Source of the DNA: Methylophilaceae bacterium 11
GTDB taxonomy: Bacteria > Pseudomonadota > Gammaproteobacteria > Burkholderiales > Methylophilaceae
Reading direction: 5' to 3'
NCBI GenBank assembly: GCA_000525025.1
Contig: JCKJ01000001.1
Coordinates: 62,001 to 126,000 of the forward strand
DNA: 64,000 nucleotides
Under the pieces are notes generated by a model, which was not told the origin of the DNA, did no database searches, and worked only from the letters and a program-made list of their open reading frames with translations. The translations under genes and the position numbers were made by a program. Shown piece by piece: positions 9,635 to 18,564 of the stretch (its first letter is position 1; each line of letters begins with the position of its first letter).

Positions 9635-10232
9635 TGAGCCTTTCTAACTTTTGTAACAACTTGGACATGGCGTGTCCGCGGTGGCTGATTCTGCTTTTAA
9701 TCTCTAAAGGTAGTTCAGCAACTGTTTTACCTGTTTTCGCATCCAAGAATAACGGGTCATAGCCAAAGCCATCATGACCACGATACTCTTTTAAAATTTC
9801 TCCAACCCATTGTCCTTCAGCAATCAAAGGTTCTGGATCTTGCGCATAGCGCACCAGCACCATCACACAATAAAAGTGGGCGTTACGGTGAGGTGTGTCA
9901 CCTAATACAGCGAGCAATTTTTGATTGTTCTTTTCGTCTGATTTGGGCTCGCCAGCATAGCGTGCGGAGAGCACGCCTGGCGCACCCTGCAAGCTATCCA
10001 CACACAAACCAGAGTCATCGGCCAATGCTGGCAAGCCAGTATGTTGACTGGCATGGCGCGCTTTGGCCAGCGCGTTTTCTATAAATGTGCAGTAAGGCTC
10101 ATCGCATTCAGGTACGTTGAGGGCAGACTGCGGAATGACCTCCAGCGCAAGTGGCGCCAGCAGGTGCTGGATTTCCCGCAGCTTGCCTGCGTTACCCGTG
10201 GCAATCACCAGCTCTTTAAATGGTAGGGCCAT
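9624..10232 (-). CDS. rdgB: dITP/XTP pyrophosphatase (RdgB/HAM1 family)
   Basis: The enzyme hydrolyses non-canonical purine triphosphates (dITP, XTP) to keep them out of nucleic acids. The 202-residue protein starts with the substrate-binding VIATGNAGKLREIQ (residues 9-22), has ALADDSGLCVDSL with the catalytic Asp pair (about 69-81), and GHDGFGYDPLF and SHRGHA nearer the C terminus. The ATG shares one base with the rph stop (TAATG), so the genes are translationally coupled. Confidence 0.97.
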   Translation of the reverse strand: MALPFKELVIATGNAGKLREIQHLLAPLALEVIPQSALNVPECDEPYCTFIENALAKARHASQHTGLPALADDSGLCVDSLQGAPGVLSARYAGEPKSDEKNNQKLLAVLGDTPHRNAHFYCVMVLVRYAQDPEPLIAEGQWVGEILKEYRGHDGFGYDPLFLDAKTGKTVAELPLEIKSRISHRGHAMSKLLQKLERLNDE

Positions 10233-10948
10233 TATGCGCTCAATGCTGCGTGCTGTTTCGCAGTCAATTGTTGAATACCTTCTGCCGCCAGATCTAACAT
10301 CGCATTCATGGTGTCGCGGCTGAATGGCTCACCTTCAGCCGTGCCTTGAATTTCCACAAAGCCGCCGCTACCGGTCATCACCACGTTCATGTCGGTATCG
10401 CAATCCGAGTCTTCAATATAGTCCAAATCTAGTACCGGTGTACCTTGATACACGCCGACTGAAATGGCGGCAACTGTATCGGTGAGTGGCGAGCTGGTAA
10501 TCAGCCCTTTTTCTAAGAGTTGATTAATGGCATCTTGCAAGGCGACAAATGCACCGGTAATACTGGCAGTGCGGGTGCCGCCATCAGCTTGAATCACATC
10601 ACAGTCAAAGTGGATGGTACGCTCACCGAGTTTCTCCAAGTCAATCACCGCGCGTAAGCTGCGGCCAATCAAGCGTTGAATCTCTTGTGTACGTCCAGAT
10701 TGCTTGCCTTTAGCAGCCTCTCTATCCATGCGGCTGCCGGTAGAGCGTGGCAACATGCCATATTCTGCGGTCACCCAGCCTTGGTTTTTCCCCTTTAAAA
10801 ATCCAGGGACTTTTTCTTCCACACTGGCGGTGCAGATTACGTGCGTATCGCCAAATTTGACGAGTACAGAGCCTTCGGCATGTTTGGTGTAATGACGGAT
10901 AATTTCTACGGTTCTTAAAGCGTTATTGGCGCGTTGGCTTGGTCTCAT
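10232..10948 (-). CDS. rph: Ribonuclease PH
   Basis: RNase PH is a phosphate-dependent 3' exonuclease that trims tRNA and rRNA ends. The 238-residue protein opens with [12 protein letters not shown] and contains the phosphate-binding and substrate-contacting segments [20 protein letters not shown] (the [16 protein letters not shown] region) and the catalytic [15 protein letters not shown] stretch. Length equals that of E. coli Rph, and unlike the frameshifted K-12 allele it is intact. rph and yicC are divergent neighbours in many proteobacteria; here a kinase/phosphatase pair lies between them. Confidence 0.97.
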   Translation of the reverse strand: MRPSQRANNALRTVEIIRHYTKHAEGSVLVKFGDTHVICTASVEEKVPGFLKGKNQGWVTAEYGMLPRSTGSRMDREAAKGKQSGRTQEIQRLIGRSLRAVIDLEKLGERTIHFDCDVIQADGGTRTASITGAFVALQDAINQLLEKGLITSSPLTDTVAAISVGVYQGTPVLDLDYIEDSDCDTDMNVVMTGSGGFVEIQGTAEGEPFSRDTMNAMLDLAAEGIQQLTAKQHAALSA

Positions 10949-10962
10949 GGCTTGCTCACAAC

Positions 10963-11883
10963 TTAAAAGGTTTTAGGTTTGGTTAGTGCTGCTTGAATCT
11001 CAGCAATGGTTTTTTCAATCTCATCATCGGTTAAATCGTCCGGCGGTGCGCCCGGTAATTTGGCTGGACGGGTAGTGGGGTTCATAATCGTGGTGGTTTG
11101 ATCCAGTGGCATGGTAATGGTGGAAACCGCTTGTGGATTCTGCTGACGGTCACCCCACTGTAAGCCAATCACACTCATGTTGTCACCGGTTTGGTCACTG
11201 TTCTTTTCTGCCATGTCTAACAAATGCACGACTGTTTCATCGATGACGCCGGAGATTAAAATGTTTTTGATTTCGCGGTCATCAATCTCGTTCCAAATAC
11301 CATCTGTACACAACATAATGATATCGCCATCCATCATCTCGTGGCGGTCGGCCAAATCAATTTGAGGGATGTTATCTCCCCCTAAGCAATTATAGATTTT
11401 GTTGCGGTAAGGATGCGTCGCCATTTCTTCTTTACTAATCAATCCTTTACGGTACATGGATTGCACAATCGAGTGGTCTTCTGTTCTGAATAATAAATGA
11501 CCGTCTCTAAAATGATACAAGCGTGAATCGCCCACGTGTGCGCAATACAAGGTATTGCGTTGAATAATCGCCGCCACGATCGTGGTGCGTGGCGATTCAA
11601 TCAAATCATCCATTTGCCGTTTGTTTTCGATCATGTCATGGACTTGCTGAATATGGTCGGTCAGAAATTTGGCCGGGCTAGGCAATGTTGGCAGGGCTAA
11701 GCGCTGAAATGCTTCGGTCAGTGTTTTGACCGCGAGTTGTGCCGCCACCTCACCATGGCGATGTCCACCCATGCCATCGGCCAATACCATCAACAGCGCG
11801 TCTTTACTGTAAGAGTACGCTAAGCGATCTTGATTGTAGGCGCGTGGGCCTTGTCGGCTGCTTTGATAGATGGTGAATTTCAT
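10963..11883 (-). CDS. PP2C-type serine/threonine phosphatase
   Basis: The 306-residue protein is a PPM/PP2C metal-dependent phosphatase, of the kind called PppA, Stp1 or PrpC. Metal-binding motifs are visible: YNQDR near the N terminus, [11 protein letters not shown] (about 37-47), [12 protein letters not shown] (about 113-124), CTDGIWNEI (about 194-202) and GDNMSVI (about 233-239). A Pro/Thr-rich low-complexity tail of about 65 residues follows the catalytic domain. Its start overlaps the kinase stop by four bases (ATGA), so kinase and phosphatase are made together and probably act on the same substrates. The substrates are unknown. Confidence 0.93.
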   Translation of the reverse strand: MKFTIYQSSRQGPRAYNQDRLAYSYSKDALLMVLADGMGGHRHGEVAAQLAVKTLTEAFQRLALPTLPSPAKFLTDHIQQVHDMIENKRQMDDLIESPRTTIVAAIIQRNTLYCAHVGDSRLYHFRDGHLLFRTEDHSIVQSMYRKGLISKEEMATHPYRNKIYNCLGGDNIPQIDLADRHEMMDGDIIMLCTDGIWNEIDDREIKNILISGVIDETVVHLLDMAEKNSDQTGDNMSVIGLQWGDRQQNPQAVSTITMPLDQTTTIMNPTTRPAKLPGAPPDDLTDDEIEKTIAEIQAALTKPKTF

Positions 11884-12824
11884 AATGGGGTATTCAGTAC
11901 TTTTTTAATCTTGTTAACAATACTATTTTTGGGGCCGTCTTGCGCCGGGCTCAAGGCCATGATTTTCTTTTGTAGTGAAAACACACTTTGTGGCCTTGCC
12001 AAAAAGTCCATCTTCAAGCATTCATCAATCAACTCCAAAAGCTCGGGTGAGTAAATATTGTTGCCTAGCGATTTAGCGGGTTCTAAATTGTCTTTGGTCG
12101 CCCGTAAATTAGATGCTTGCGGCGTGGCGCGATACAAACAAGCGTACATGCTAGCGCCAATACTATAAATATCACTCCACGGGCCTAAATTCTGACGGGT
12201 GTAATATTGTTCCGGCGGCGCGAATCCAGGGGTGTAACTCAATGGAATGTTCGACTTGCTCTCAGACAGGGTTTGTCTGGCCGAGCCAAAATCCAACAGC
12301 ACAGGCGAACCATCCAAACGAATATAAATGTTCGCAGGCTTAATATCCAAGTGCAGTAGCTTGTGCGTATGTACTTCTCGCAGGCCATTGAGCAACTCGG
12401 CAAACACACGGCGCACAAAGTTCTCAGAGATAGGCGCTTCATGCGCCAAAATGTATTCTTGCAACGATTTACCACGCTCATATTTCATGACCATGTACAC
12501 CGTATTGTTGGCTCTGAAAAAATTGAGTACGCGGACAATGTTTTTATGGTCAATTTTAGCGAGCGATAAGCCTTCCTCAAAAAAGCTTTTTAATCCTTGC
12601 TTAAACACTGCGGAGTCACCGTGGTCATCTAATTGTACCGTCGCACCTTTATCACGTAAGGCCAACCCAGTCGGCATGTACTCTTTAATAGCCACTACTT
12701 TTTTGTTAGGGTCGTGTGCTAAATATACAAAGCTAAACCCACCAGAGCTCAGCACTTTGGTAATGGTGTAATCGTGTAATTTAAAGCCTATGTCGAGCGC
12801 TTGGTTTTTGTTGGTGACAGCCAT
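11880..12824 (-). CDS. Hanks-type serine/threonine protein kinase
   Basis: A complete single-domain eukaryotic-like kinase of 314 residues: glycine loop SSGGFSFVYLA, catalytic lysine in VAIKEYM, catalytic loop HLDIKPANI (HxDxKxxN), DFG in LLDFGSAR and an APPEQY activation-segment end. No transmembrane helix or PASTA domain follows, so it is cytoplasmic; the tail of about 40 residues is basic. The start is not certain: an in-frame TTG at 12845 would add seven residues, but the ATG is the simpler choice and neither has a clear ribosome site. It is paired with the downstream PP2C gene and is divergent from yicC. Confidence 0.9.
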   Translation of the reverse strand: MAVTNKNQALDIGFKLHDYTITKVLSSGGFSFVYLAHDPNKKVVAIKEYMPTGLALRDKGATVQLDDHGDSAVFKQGLKSFFEEGLSLAKIDHKNIVRVLNFFRANNTVYMVMKYERGKSLQEYILAHEAPISENFVRRVFAELLNGLREVHTHKLLHLDIKPANIYIRLDGSPVLLDFGSARQTLSESKSNIPLSYTPGFAPPEQYYTRQNLGPWSDIYSIGASMYACLYRATPQASNLRATKDNLEPAKSLGNNIYSPELLELIDECLKMDFLARPQSVFSLQKKIMALSPAQDGPKNSIVNKIKKVLNTPL

Positions 12825-12927
12825 TAAAAATGATCTTTTACCCAAACGGTTGAAGGTGTGGCTTTATTTTCTCATATTAACAGGTGCATTTGATACAATT
12901 GTTGAAGATTAGACGAGAGTAACCCCT

Positions 12928-13791
12928 ATGATTTTAAGCATGACTGGCTATGCATCGCATGAGCTGAATACCCAATATGGTGTGTTGATGATCGAATTAA
13001 GGTCGGTCAATCACCGTTATTTAGAACTGCAATTAAAGCTAGATGACCACCTAAGAGTGTTTGAAACCAGTGTGCGTGAGCAGATGCAAGCCAAGCTGGG
13101 GCGCGGCAAAGTAGACTGTCGCATCCATTTAAAGCAGGAGAATCTCACCACACAATTTGCGGCCATTAACCATCAGGCGATTCAGCAAATTGCTGAAAGC
13201 TTGCAAGCCGCTTCACAATATTTTAGCGCGGTGCAACCGGTCGATGTGCTAGAGATTTTACGTATTCCTGGCGTGACGCAATCGGCCAAGGCTGACCATG
13301 ACGTATTAGAGACGACGATTAAATCGACGCTGAGTGACGTGTTGGATGCACTGATTCACGCGCGGCAGCGTGAGGGCGAAAAACTAAAAGACGTCATATT
13401 GGCACGCCTGTCAGAAATTAACGCCTTGGTGATTCAGGTGAAACCTATGCTGCCAGTCTTGATTCAAACCTATCAGGACAAGCTCACCCATAAACTTAAA
13501 GAAGCACTAGTGGGCGATGACGAACGTGTGCGACAAGAGATTGTATTGTATGCGCAGCGTATTGATGTGGATGAAGAGCTTTCTCGGTTGGATGCGCATA
13601 TCCATGAAGTGAGCCATATCCTTGCCAAAGGTGGCGCTGTGGGCAAAAAGTTGGATTTCTTGATGCAGGAAATGAACCGGGAAGCCAATACGCTGGGGGC
13701 AAAATCTGTTGCGATTGAAACCACGCAAATCTCAATGCAGCTTAAGGTGCTGATTGAGCAAATGCGTGAGCAAATTCAAAACATTGAGTAG
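12928..13791 (+). CDS. yicC: YicC-family endoribonuclease
   Basis: The 287-residue protein starts with the family signature MILSMTGYA and SVNHRYLE and ends with the DUF1732 domain (FLMQEMNREANTLGAKS). YicC of E. coli is an endoribonuclease that promotes decay of small RNA and mRNA targets. In many proteobacteria yicC is followed directly by gmk; here gmk is 8.4 kb downstream, which marks the intervening region as inserted or rearranged accessory sequence. Identification by sequence is firm. Confidence 0.94.
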   Translation: MILSMTGYASHELNTQYGVLMIELRSVNHRYLELQLKLDDHLRVFETSVREQMQAKLGRGKVDCRIHLKQENLTTQFAAINHQAIQQIAESLQAASQYFSAVQPVDVLEILRIPGVTQSAKADHDVLETTIKSTLSDVLDALIHARQREGEKLKDVILARLSEINALVIQVKPMLPVLIQTYQDKLTHKLKEALVGDDERVRQEIVLYAQRIDVDEELSRLDAHIHEVSHILAKGGAVGKKLDFLMQEMNREANTLGAKSVAIETTQISMQLKVLIEQMREQIQNIE

Positions 13792-13969
13792 ATGCCTACT
13801 TTCTGTGCGTGATGGCTTTGGTGGTTGAATCAAAAGCGCAAGGCTGCACTTTTTTAGTGCGTTCTCAAACAGTGTAGACTTTGCGTATTTGTAAGATGCT
13901 GATTTAATTGATTTTTTAAATTGGTATGCAGTTTGCTTTTAATCGTATTATTAACGAAAGAATAAAAGC

Positions 13970-15457
13970 ATGGCACACTCCGTCGAACAGTTTTTTGATG
14001 AAATGCAAGCCAATGTAGGTGATGTACGCAGTATTTACAAAGCCTATCAAAATTGGTTGAAAAATGTACCTACACAGCAATTGGCGGCTAAGCGAGCGGA
14101 AGCTGAGTTATTGTTTCGCCGTGTGGGCATCACCTTCAATGTGTATGGTGAGGCGGATGGCGCGGAGCGTTTGATCCCGTTTGATGTGATTCCACGCTTA
14201 ATTTCGAGCAAAGAATGGGCGCATTTGTCTGCCGGGGTCGTGCAGCGCGTGCGTGCGCTCAATATGTTCTTGCATGATATCTATCACAAGCAAGAAATCA
14301 TTCAAGCCGGCATCGTGCCGTATACCATTTTAAGTAATCCGCAATATCGTCCAGAGATGTTTGGTGTGGATGTGCCGAATCAGATTTACGCGCATATTGC
14401 TGGGGTGGATCTGGTGCGCACCAGTGAATCGCAATTTTACGTGTTAGAAGACAACTTGCGTACGCCTTCAGGTGTCTCGTATATGTTAGAAAACCGCAAA
14501 ATGATGATGCGGCTGTTCCCGGATTTATTCCGGCAATATTCTGTTGCGCCAGTTGAGCATTACCCCCAAGTCCTACTCAATAATCTACGCTCTGTTGCAC
14601 AATCTGGCGTGCAAGATCCAACCATTGTGTTGCTGTCTCCCGGTGCTTATAACAGCGCCTATTTTGAGCATGCGTTTTTAGCGCAGCAAATGGGGATCGA
14701 GCTGGTAGAAGGCCAAGATTTATTTGTGCGCAATAATGCGGTGTATATGCGCACCACGCAAGGCCCAAGGCGGGTAGATGTGATTTACCGTCGTATTGAT
14801 GATGATTTTATCGATCCGCTCGTATTTAAACCAGACTCTATGTTGGGTGTGCCGGGCTTGCTGTCGGTGTATCGTAATGGCGGCGTGACCTTGGCCAATG
14901 CCGTGGGGACAGGCGCGGCCGATGATAAAGCTACCTATATCTACGTGCCCGCCATGATTAAATTCTACTTGGGCGAAGAGCCGATTCTGCAAAATGTGCC
15001 CACTTACGAGCTAAGCAAAGAAGATGATTTGACGTATGTATTAGACCATTTGGACGAGCTGGTGGTGAAGGAAGTGCAAGGCTCTGGTGGTTATGGCATG
15101 TTGGTTGGCCCTGCAGCAACCAAGCAAGAGTTGGCTGAGTTCAAACTACGTATTCTATCCAAGCCTTCCAGCTATATTGCGCAGCCTACACTGGCGCTTT
15201 CTACCTGCCCAACGTTGGTAGAAAAAGGCATTGCGCCACGCCATGTAGATTTAAGGCCTTTTGTGCTATCCGGCAAAACCGTCAGTGTGGTGCCAGGTGG
15301 CTTATGCCGCGTGGCATTAAAAGAAGGCTCGCTGGTGGTCAATTCATCACAAGGTGGTGGCACCAAAGACACTTGGGTGTTAGAGCGTGACGACACGCAG
15401 CCTGAAAAAGTCGCGCAATCGAATAAACAAGTAATGAAAGAAGAAGTGGCATGTTAA
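13970..15457 (+). CDS. Circularly permuted ATP-grasp protein (type 2), Anbu-associated
   Basis: The 495-residue protein belongs to the circularly permuted ATP-grasp family (PF04174/PF14403). Recognisable are FGVDVPNQIYAHIAG-like substrate-side segments, EDNLRTPSGVSYMLENR (about 162-178), IYRRIDDDF, and VKEVQGSGGYGM, with PFVLSG near the C terminus. Such enzymes are predicted to ligate amino groups to carboxylates, possibly forming a peptide tag. Its start codon overlaps nothing upstream and the alpha-E gene starts seven bases before its stop. The genes commonly found with it are an alpha-E protein, a transglutaminase and the Anbu protease, all present nearby. Substrate unknown. Confidence 0.92.
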   Translation: MAHSVEQFFDEMQANVGDVRSIYKAYQNWLKNVPTQQLAAKRAEAELLFRRVGITFNVYGEADGAERLIPFDVIPRLISSKEWAHLSAGVVQRVRALNMFLHDIYHKQEIIQAGIVPYTILSNPQYRPEMFGVDVPNQIYAHIAGVDLVRTSESQFYVLEDNLRTPSGVSYMLENRKMMMRLFPDLFRQYSVAPVEHYPQVLLNNLRSVAQSGVQDPTIVLLSPGAYNSAYFEHAFLAQQMGIELVEGQDLFVRNNAVYMRTTQGPRRVDVIYRRIDDDFIDPLVFKPDSMLGVPGLLSVYRNGGVTLANAVGTGAADDKATYIYVPAMIKFYLGEEPILQNVPTYELSKEDDLTYVLDHLDELVVKEVQGSGGYGMLVGPAATKQELAEFKLRILSKPSSYIAQPTLALSTCPTLVEKGIAPRHVDLRPFVLSGKTVSVVPGGLCRVALKEGSLVVNSSQGGGTKDTWVLERDDTQPEKVAQSNKQVMKEEVAC

Positions 15458-16395
15458 GTCGCACAGCAGATCACCTTTATTGGATGGCGCGTTATATTGA
15501 GCGCGCAGAAAATACGGCGCGTGTATTGGATGTGACCTACAACATGTCGCTGGTGCCCACGGCGACCGGCGACGATGCAGATTTATGGCAAGCCGCGATT
15601 GAAATTTCTGGAAACACCGAAGCGTTTGAACGTGATTATGGTCAGGCCAATGCAAAAAATACGATTCAGTATTTGACGATGGACAGTAATAATCCTTCCA
15701 GTATTTACAATGCGTTGCGTAGTGCGCGCGAGAATGCACGTGCAGTACGTGTGACCATGACGACCGAAACTTGGGAAAATATCAATGCGCTGTGGCTGGA
15801 GTTTGATCAGTTTTTGCGCAAAGATTTAACCGTAGAAGGGTTAAGCGAGTTTTGTGACTGGGTAAAAGCCAGATCGCACCTATTTAGAGGTGTGTGCTTT
15901 GGCACCATGTTGCGTGACGAAGCCTTTAGCTTTGTGCGTTTGGGTACCTTTATTGAGCGTGCCGATAATACGGCGCGCTTGCTCAATATTAAGTACGATT
16001 TCCTCATGCCGGTGCAATACCAAATGGGCGGTGCGGTAGATTATTACGAATGGAGCGCAGTGCTGCGTTCGGTCTCTGCCTTCCAAGCCTATCAAAAAAT
16101 CTATAGTGATGCGATTGATCCGCTACGTGTGTCCGAGCTGCTGGTACTAAGGCACGATATGCCGCGCTCGCTACATGCTTGTTACGATGAGATTATGCCG
16201 ATTATCGAGCAGGTGGCGGCTAATCGCCAAGGTGAGACCAGACGCTTGGCAGGCGAGCTGCATGCCAAGTTACATTATGGCAAAATGCAGGACATCTTTA
16301 AGCATGGCTTGCATGAGTTTTTAGAGAGCTTTATTCATTCTAACCATGTATTGGGCGAAGAAATTCAACGTAGTTTCTTGAGCGCAACCGTTTAA
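15451..16395 (+). CDS. Alpha-E domain protein (DUF403), Anbu-associated
   Basis: The 314-residue, all-helical protein opens with the diagnostic MLSRTADHLYWMARYIERAE and repeats a similar FIERADNTARLLNI stretch in its middle, as alpha-E proteins do. Its function is unknown; it is nearly always encoded beside a circularly permuted ATP-grasp enzyme and is thought to form a complex with it. The ATG lies within the last codons of the ATP-grasp gene, so translation is coupled. The transglutaminase gene follows 22 bases later. Confidence 0.93.
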   Translation: MLSRTADHLYWMARYIERAENTARVLDVTYNMSLVPTATGDDADLWQAAIEISGNTEAFERDYGQANAKNTIQYLTMDSNNPSSIYNALRSARENARAVRVTMTTETWENINALWLEFDQFLRKDLTVEGLSEFCDWVKARSHLFRGVCFGTMLRDEAFSFVRLGTFIERADNTARLLNIKYDFLMPVQYQMGGAVDYYEWSAVLRSVSAFQAYQKIYSDAIDPLRVSELLVLRHDMPRSLHACYDEIMPIIEQVAANRQGETRRLAGELHAKLHYGKMQDIFKHGLHEFLESFIHSNHVLGEEIQRSFLSATV

Positions 16396-16417
16396 TAGGT
16401 GTAGAGTAGCAAGCATT

Positions 16418-17263
16418 ATGCGCCTTAATATTCAGCACCAAACACAATATGTGTACAGCGAAATGGTCACTTACACTATTCAACAATTACGTCTCACGCC
16501 ACAAAATGGCTTTGGTCAGCATGTGCGGCATTGGGATATCAAAGTCAATGGCCAGTTGCATGAGGTGCAAGATACCTTTGGCAATATCGCACACACATTA
16601 GTCATCGATAATCCGCATCACGAGTTGTACATTTCCGTATCGGGTGAAGTGGAAACTGGTGTGGGTGATGTAAGCCAGCATGAGGCATTGCCGATGCCTA
16701 TTTACCTGCGTGAAACAGAGCTCACAGCGCCCAGTGTAGGCATTACTGAATTTGCACACGCATTCAAAGCGAAGCCGCTTGAAGAAATGATGCATGCCTT
16801 GCGTGACAAAATGCAATATCTGAAAGGTGCCACACAGGTAGACACCACGGCAGCGCAAGCTTTTGCGCTAGGCCAAGGTGTATGCCAAGATCATGCCCAT
16901 GTATTTATTGCTTGCTGTCGTAGCTTAGGTTATCCGGCGCGCTATGTCAGTGGCTATTTGTTTACAGAAGACGGCAGTTTGATGCAAACCCATGCGTGGG
17001 CAGATGTGTGGTTGGATGATCGTTGGCAAAGCTTGGATGTCTCTAATGGTTGCGTTACCAATGAAACGCATATTCGGCTGGCCGTTGGATTGGATTATCG
17101 CGGCGCTAGCCCAGTAAGCGGCATGCGTATTGGTGGTGGAGAAGAGGGGATGGCCACCAGCGTTATCGTCAACCAGAATGGCGGACAGTTGCTGCAACAC
17201 CAAAAAGTCAGCACAGCCACCTTGTTACAGCAAGCACAACAAGCACAACAAGCACAGCAATAG
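16418..17263 (+). CDS. Transglutaminase-like cysteine protease, Anbu-associated
   Basis: The 281-residue protein has the bacterial transglutaminase-like N-terminal region (PF08379; MRLNIQHQTQYVYSE with RLTPQ) and a transglutaminase core. The catalytic Cys is in GQGVCQDHAHVF (near residue 155), His in THAWADVW (near 191) and Asp in SLDVSNG (near 207). No signal peptide is visible, so it is cytoplasmic, like Anbu. The protein ends in a Gln-Ala tail encoded by a 9-bp tandem repeat, which is not part of the fold. It is the last gene of the three-gene ATP-grasp operon. Confidence 0.92.
   Translation: MRLNIQHQTQYVYSEMVTYTIQQLRLTPQNGFGQHVRHWDIKVNGQLHEVQDTFGNIAHTLVIDNPHHELYISVSGEVETGVGDVSQHEALPMPIYLRETELTAPSVGITEFAHAFKAKPLEEMMHALRDKMQYLKGATQVDTTAAQAFALGQGVCQDHAHVFIACCRSLGYPARYVSGYLFTEDGSLMQTHAWADVWLDDRWQSLDVSNGCVTNETHIRLAVGLDYRGASPVSGMRIGGGEEGMATSVIVNQNGGQLLQHQKVSTATLLQQAQQAQQAQQ
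17231..17257 (+). repeat. 9-bp tandem repeat at the 3' end of the transglutaminase gene
   Basis: The unit CAAGCACAA occurs three times in a row (the last copy with one change), encoding Gln-Ala-Gln. Each copy adds three residues in frame, so copy-number change would only lengthen or shorten the tail. Confidence 0.85.
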
Positions 17264-17403
17264 CTTCCAAAACTAACTTTTCTTTAGCAGTTTCATGCTG
17301 CTTTCGGACTATATTTTTTCAAACCTCTGCCATATGCAAAGCGTAATTTGGCTGCGTTAGATTACTGTTCTAACCACTACATCGCCAAATTAAAGGAAAA
17401 ATC

Positions 17404-18105
17404 ATGCCCCAATCATCGTTTAAGTTAAAAGTACTTGCCGGCCTGCTGTTGGCCTTCGCAGGTAGCGCCTCTGCCACCACCTACACCAATGTGCCATCTG
17501 GCGCCAACGCCAATCTACCATTTGCTTACTTTGGTAATGCAGCTAACCCTAGCGGCGATTCGCCGATGGTAGGTCAAGTGTTTGCTCTGACGCTAGATAG
17601 CCTGTTGTCATCCTTCAACTTCTATGCAGTCGGTAACACGTCAGCAACTTTTCAGCTGAATGTTGCGCAGTGGAACCCTAGCACAAACGCACAGAACCAA
17701 GCAGTCAATACAGTAGGTAGCAACCTGTTGCCTAGTACCTTTACAGCTGTTGATACCTATAATTCGACTGGTAATTACACCACCATCTCGTTTGACAATC
17801 TAGGCTTGAACCTCAACGCCAACACTAAGTACATTGCCTATCTGACCAGTAGCGATTCAACCGTGACAGGTGTTCAACTGTCACGCACCCAGACCGCGCA
17901 AGATGTTTCTGGCTTTGGTCTTGGTCATGCCTACCTGAGCACCATTCCTGGTCAAGGCTGGCAGCTTCCATTTAACGGCAACGGCTTCCTTAGTCTGCAA
18001 TACACGGCAGTGACGGCTGTGGTGCCAGAGCCAGAAACCTATGCGATGTTATTTGCTGGTTTAGCGTTGGTTGGTGCAGCAGTTAAGCGCCGCAATGCTG
18101 CGTAA
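17404..18105 (+). CDS. PEP-CTERM sorted extracellular protein
   Basis: The 233-residue protein has an N-terminal signal peptide (cleavage near ASATTY) and a C-terminal PEP-CTERM sorting signal: VPEPETYAMLFAGLALVG followed by the basic end KRRNAA. This class is cut by exosortase and exported, usually in exopolysaccharide-producing bacteria. The middle is rich in Asn, Ser and Thr with predicted beta strands, and shows no catalytic motif. A good ribosome site (AAAGGAAA) precedes the ATG, and an intrinsic terminator follows, so it is a single-gene unit. No exosortase or polysaccharide gene is in the window. The biological role is unknown. Confidence 0.92.
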   Translation: MPQSSFKLKVLAGLLLAFAGSASATTYTNVPSGANANLPFAYFGNAANPSGDSPMVGQVFALTLDSLLSSFNFYAVGNTSATFQLNVAQWNPSTNAQNQAVNTVGSNLLPSTFTAVDTYNSTGNYTTISFDNLGLNLNANTKYIAYLTSSDSTVTGVQLSRTQTAQDVSGFGLGHAYLSTIPGQGWQLPFNGNGFLSLQYTAVTAVVPEPETYAMLFAGLALVGAAVKRRNAA

Positions 18106-18133
18106 CTTTAATCATCGCTTGATGTAAGAAACG

Positions 18134-18157
18134 ACGGGGGCTTATGTCCCCGTTTTT
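18134..18157 (+). terminator. Intrinsic terminator of the PEP-CTERM gene
   Basis: A 6-bp GC-rich stem (ACGGGG / CCCCGT) with an eight-base loop is followed by TTTTT. It lies 29 bases after the stop codon and separates this gene from the converging arsenic operon. Confidence 0.8.
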
Positions 18158-18221
18158 GTGTGAAATAGCCATCTTCACTAGCGTGTGGTTCTCTGTCTAA
18201 ATGCGGTAGATGGCGCTTTGC

Positions 18222-18551
18222 CTAACTGCGCACGGCTGTTGTAATGATGATGAACGCTGATGCAATGTCTTTTGGATTGATTTGTCTCACTAAACGCTTA
18301 AGCTCAATCCCATCTTTCATAAAAATCAACGTTGGCCAAAGTTTAACGGAGAATGTCCTGCCAAGTTTGCGACCCTTGCCGTCTTCAATCTTGATATGGT
18401 GAATGTCAGGGTGCAATTTAAGTGCAGATGCAATCATGCTTTGTGCTGCTTGGCAGTGCTCGCACCACTCAGCTCCAAATTCCAGCATCACAGCACCTGT
18501 GAATTGATGGATTTCTTCGCGTGTAAGCTCTGATGTATGTTGAATGCTCAT
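18222..18551 (-). CDS. Thioredoxin-family protein, last gene of the arsenic operon
   Basis: The 109-residue protein is a single thioredoxin fold with active site WCEHC (Cys34 region) after FGAE, and the cis-proline in LWPTLIF. The dipeptide between the cysteines is Glu-His, not the Gly-Pro of housekeeping thioredoxin, so its redox potential is probably different. There is no signal peptide. It lies 13 bases after arsH. Because the arsenate reductase here is of the thioredoxin-coupled type, it could be its dedicated reductant; this is inference from position. Confidence 0.85.
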   Translation of the reverse strand: MSIQHTSELTREEIHQFTGAVMLEFGAEWCEHCQAAQSMIASALKLHPDIHHIKIEDGKGRKLGRTFSVKLWPTLIFMKDGIELKRLVRQINPKDIASAFIIITTAVRS

Positions 18552-18564
18552 CTGCTTTATAGGC

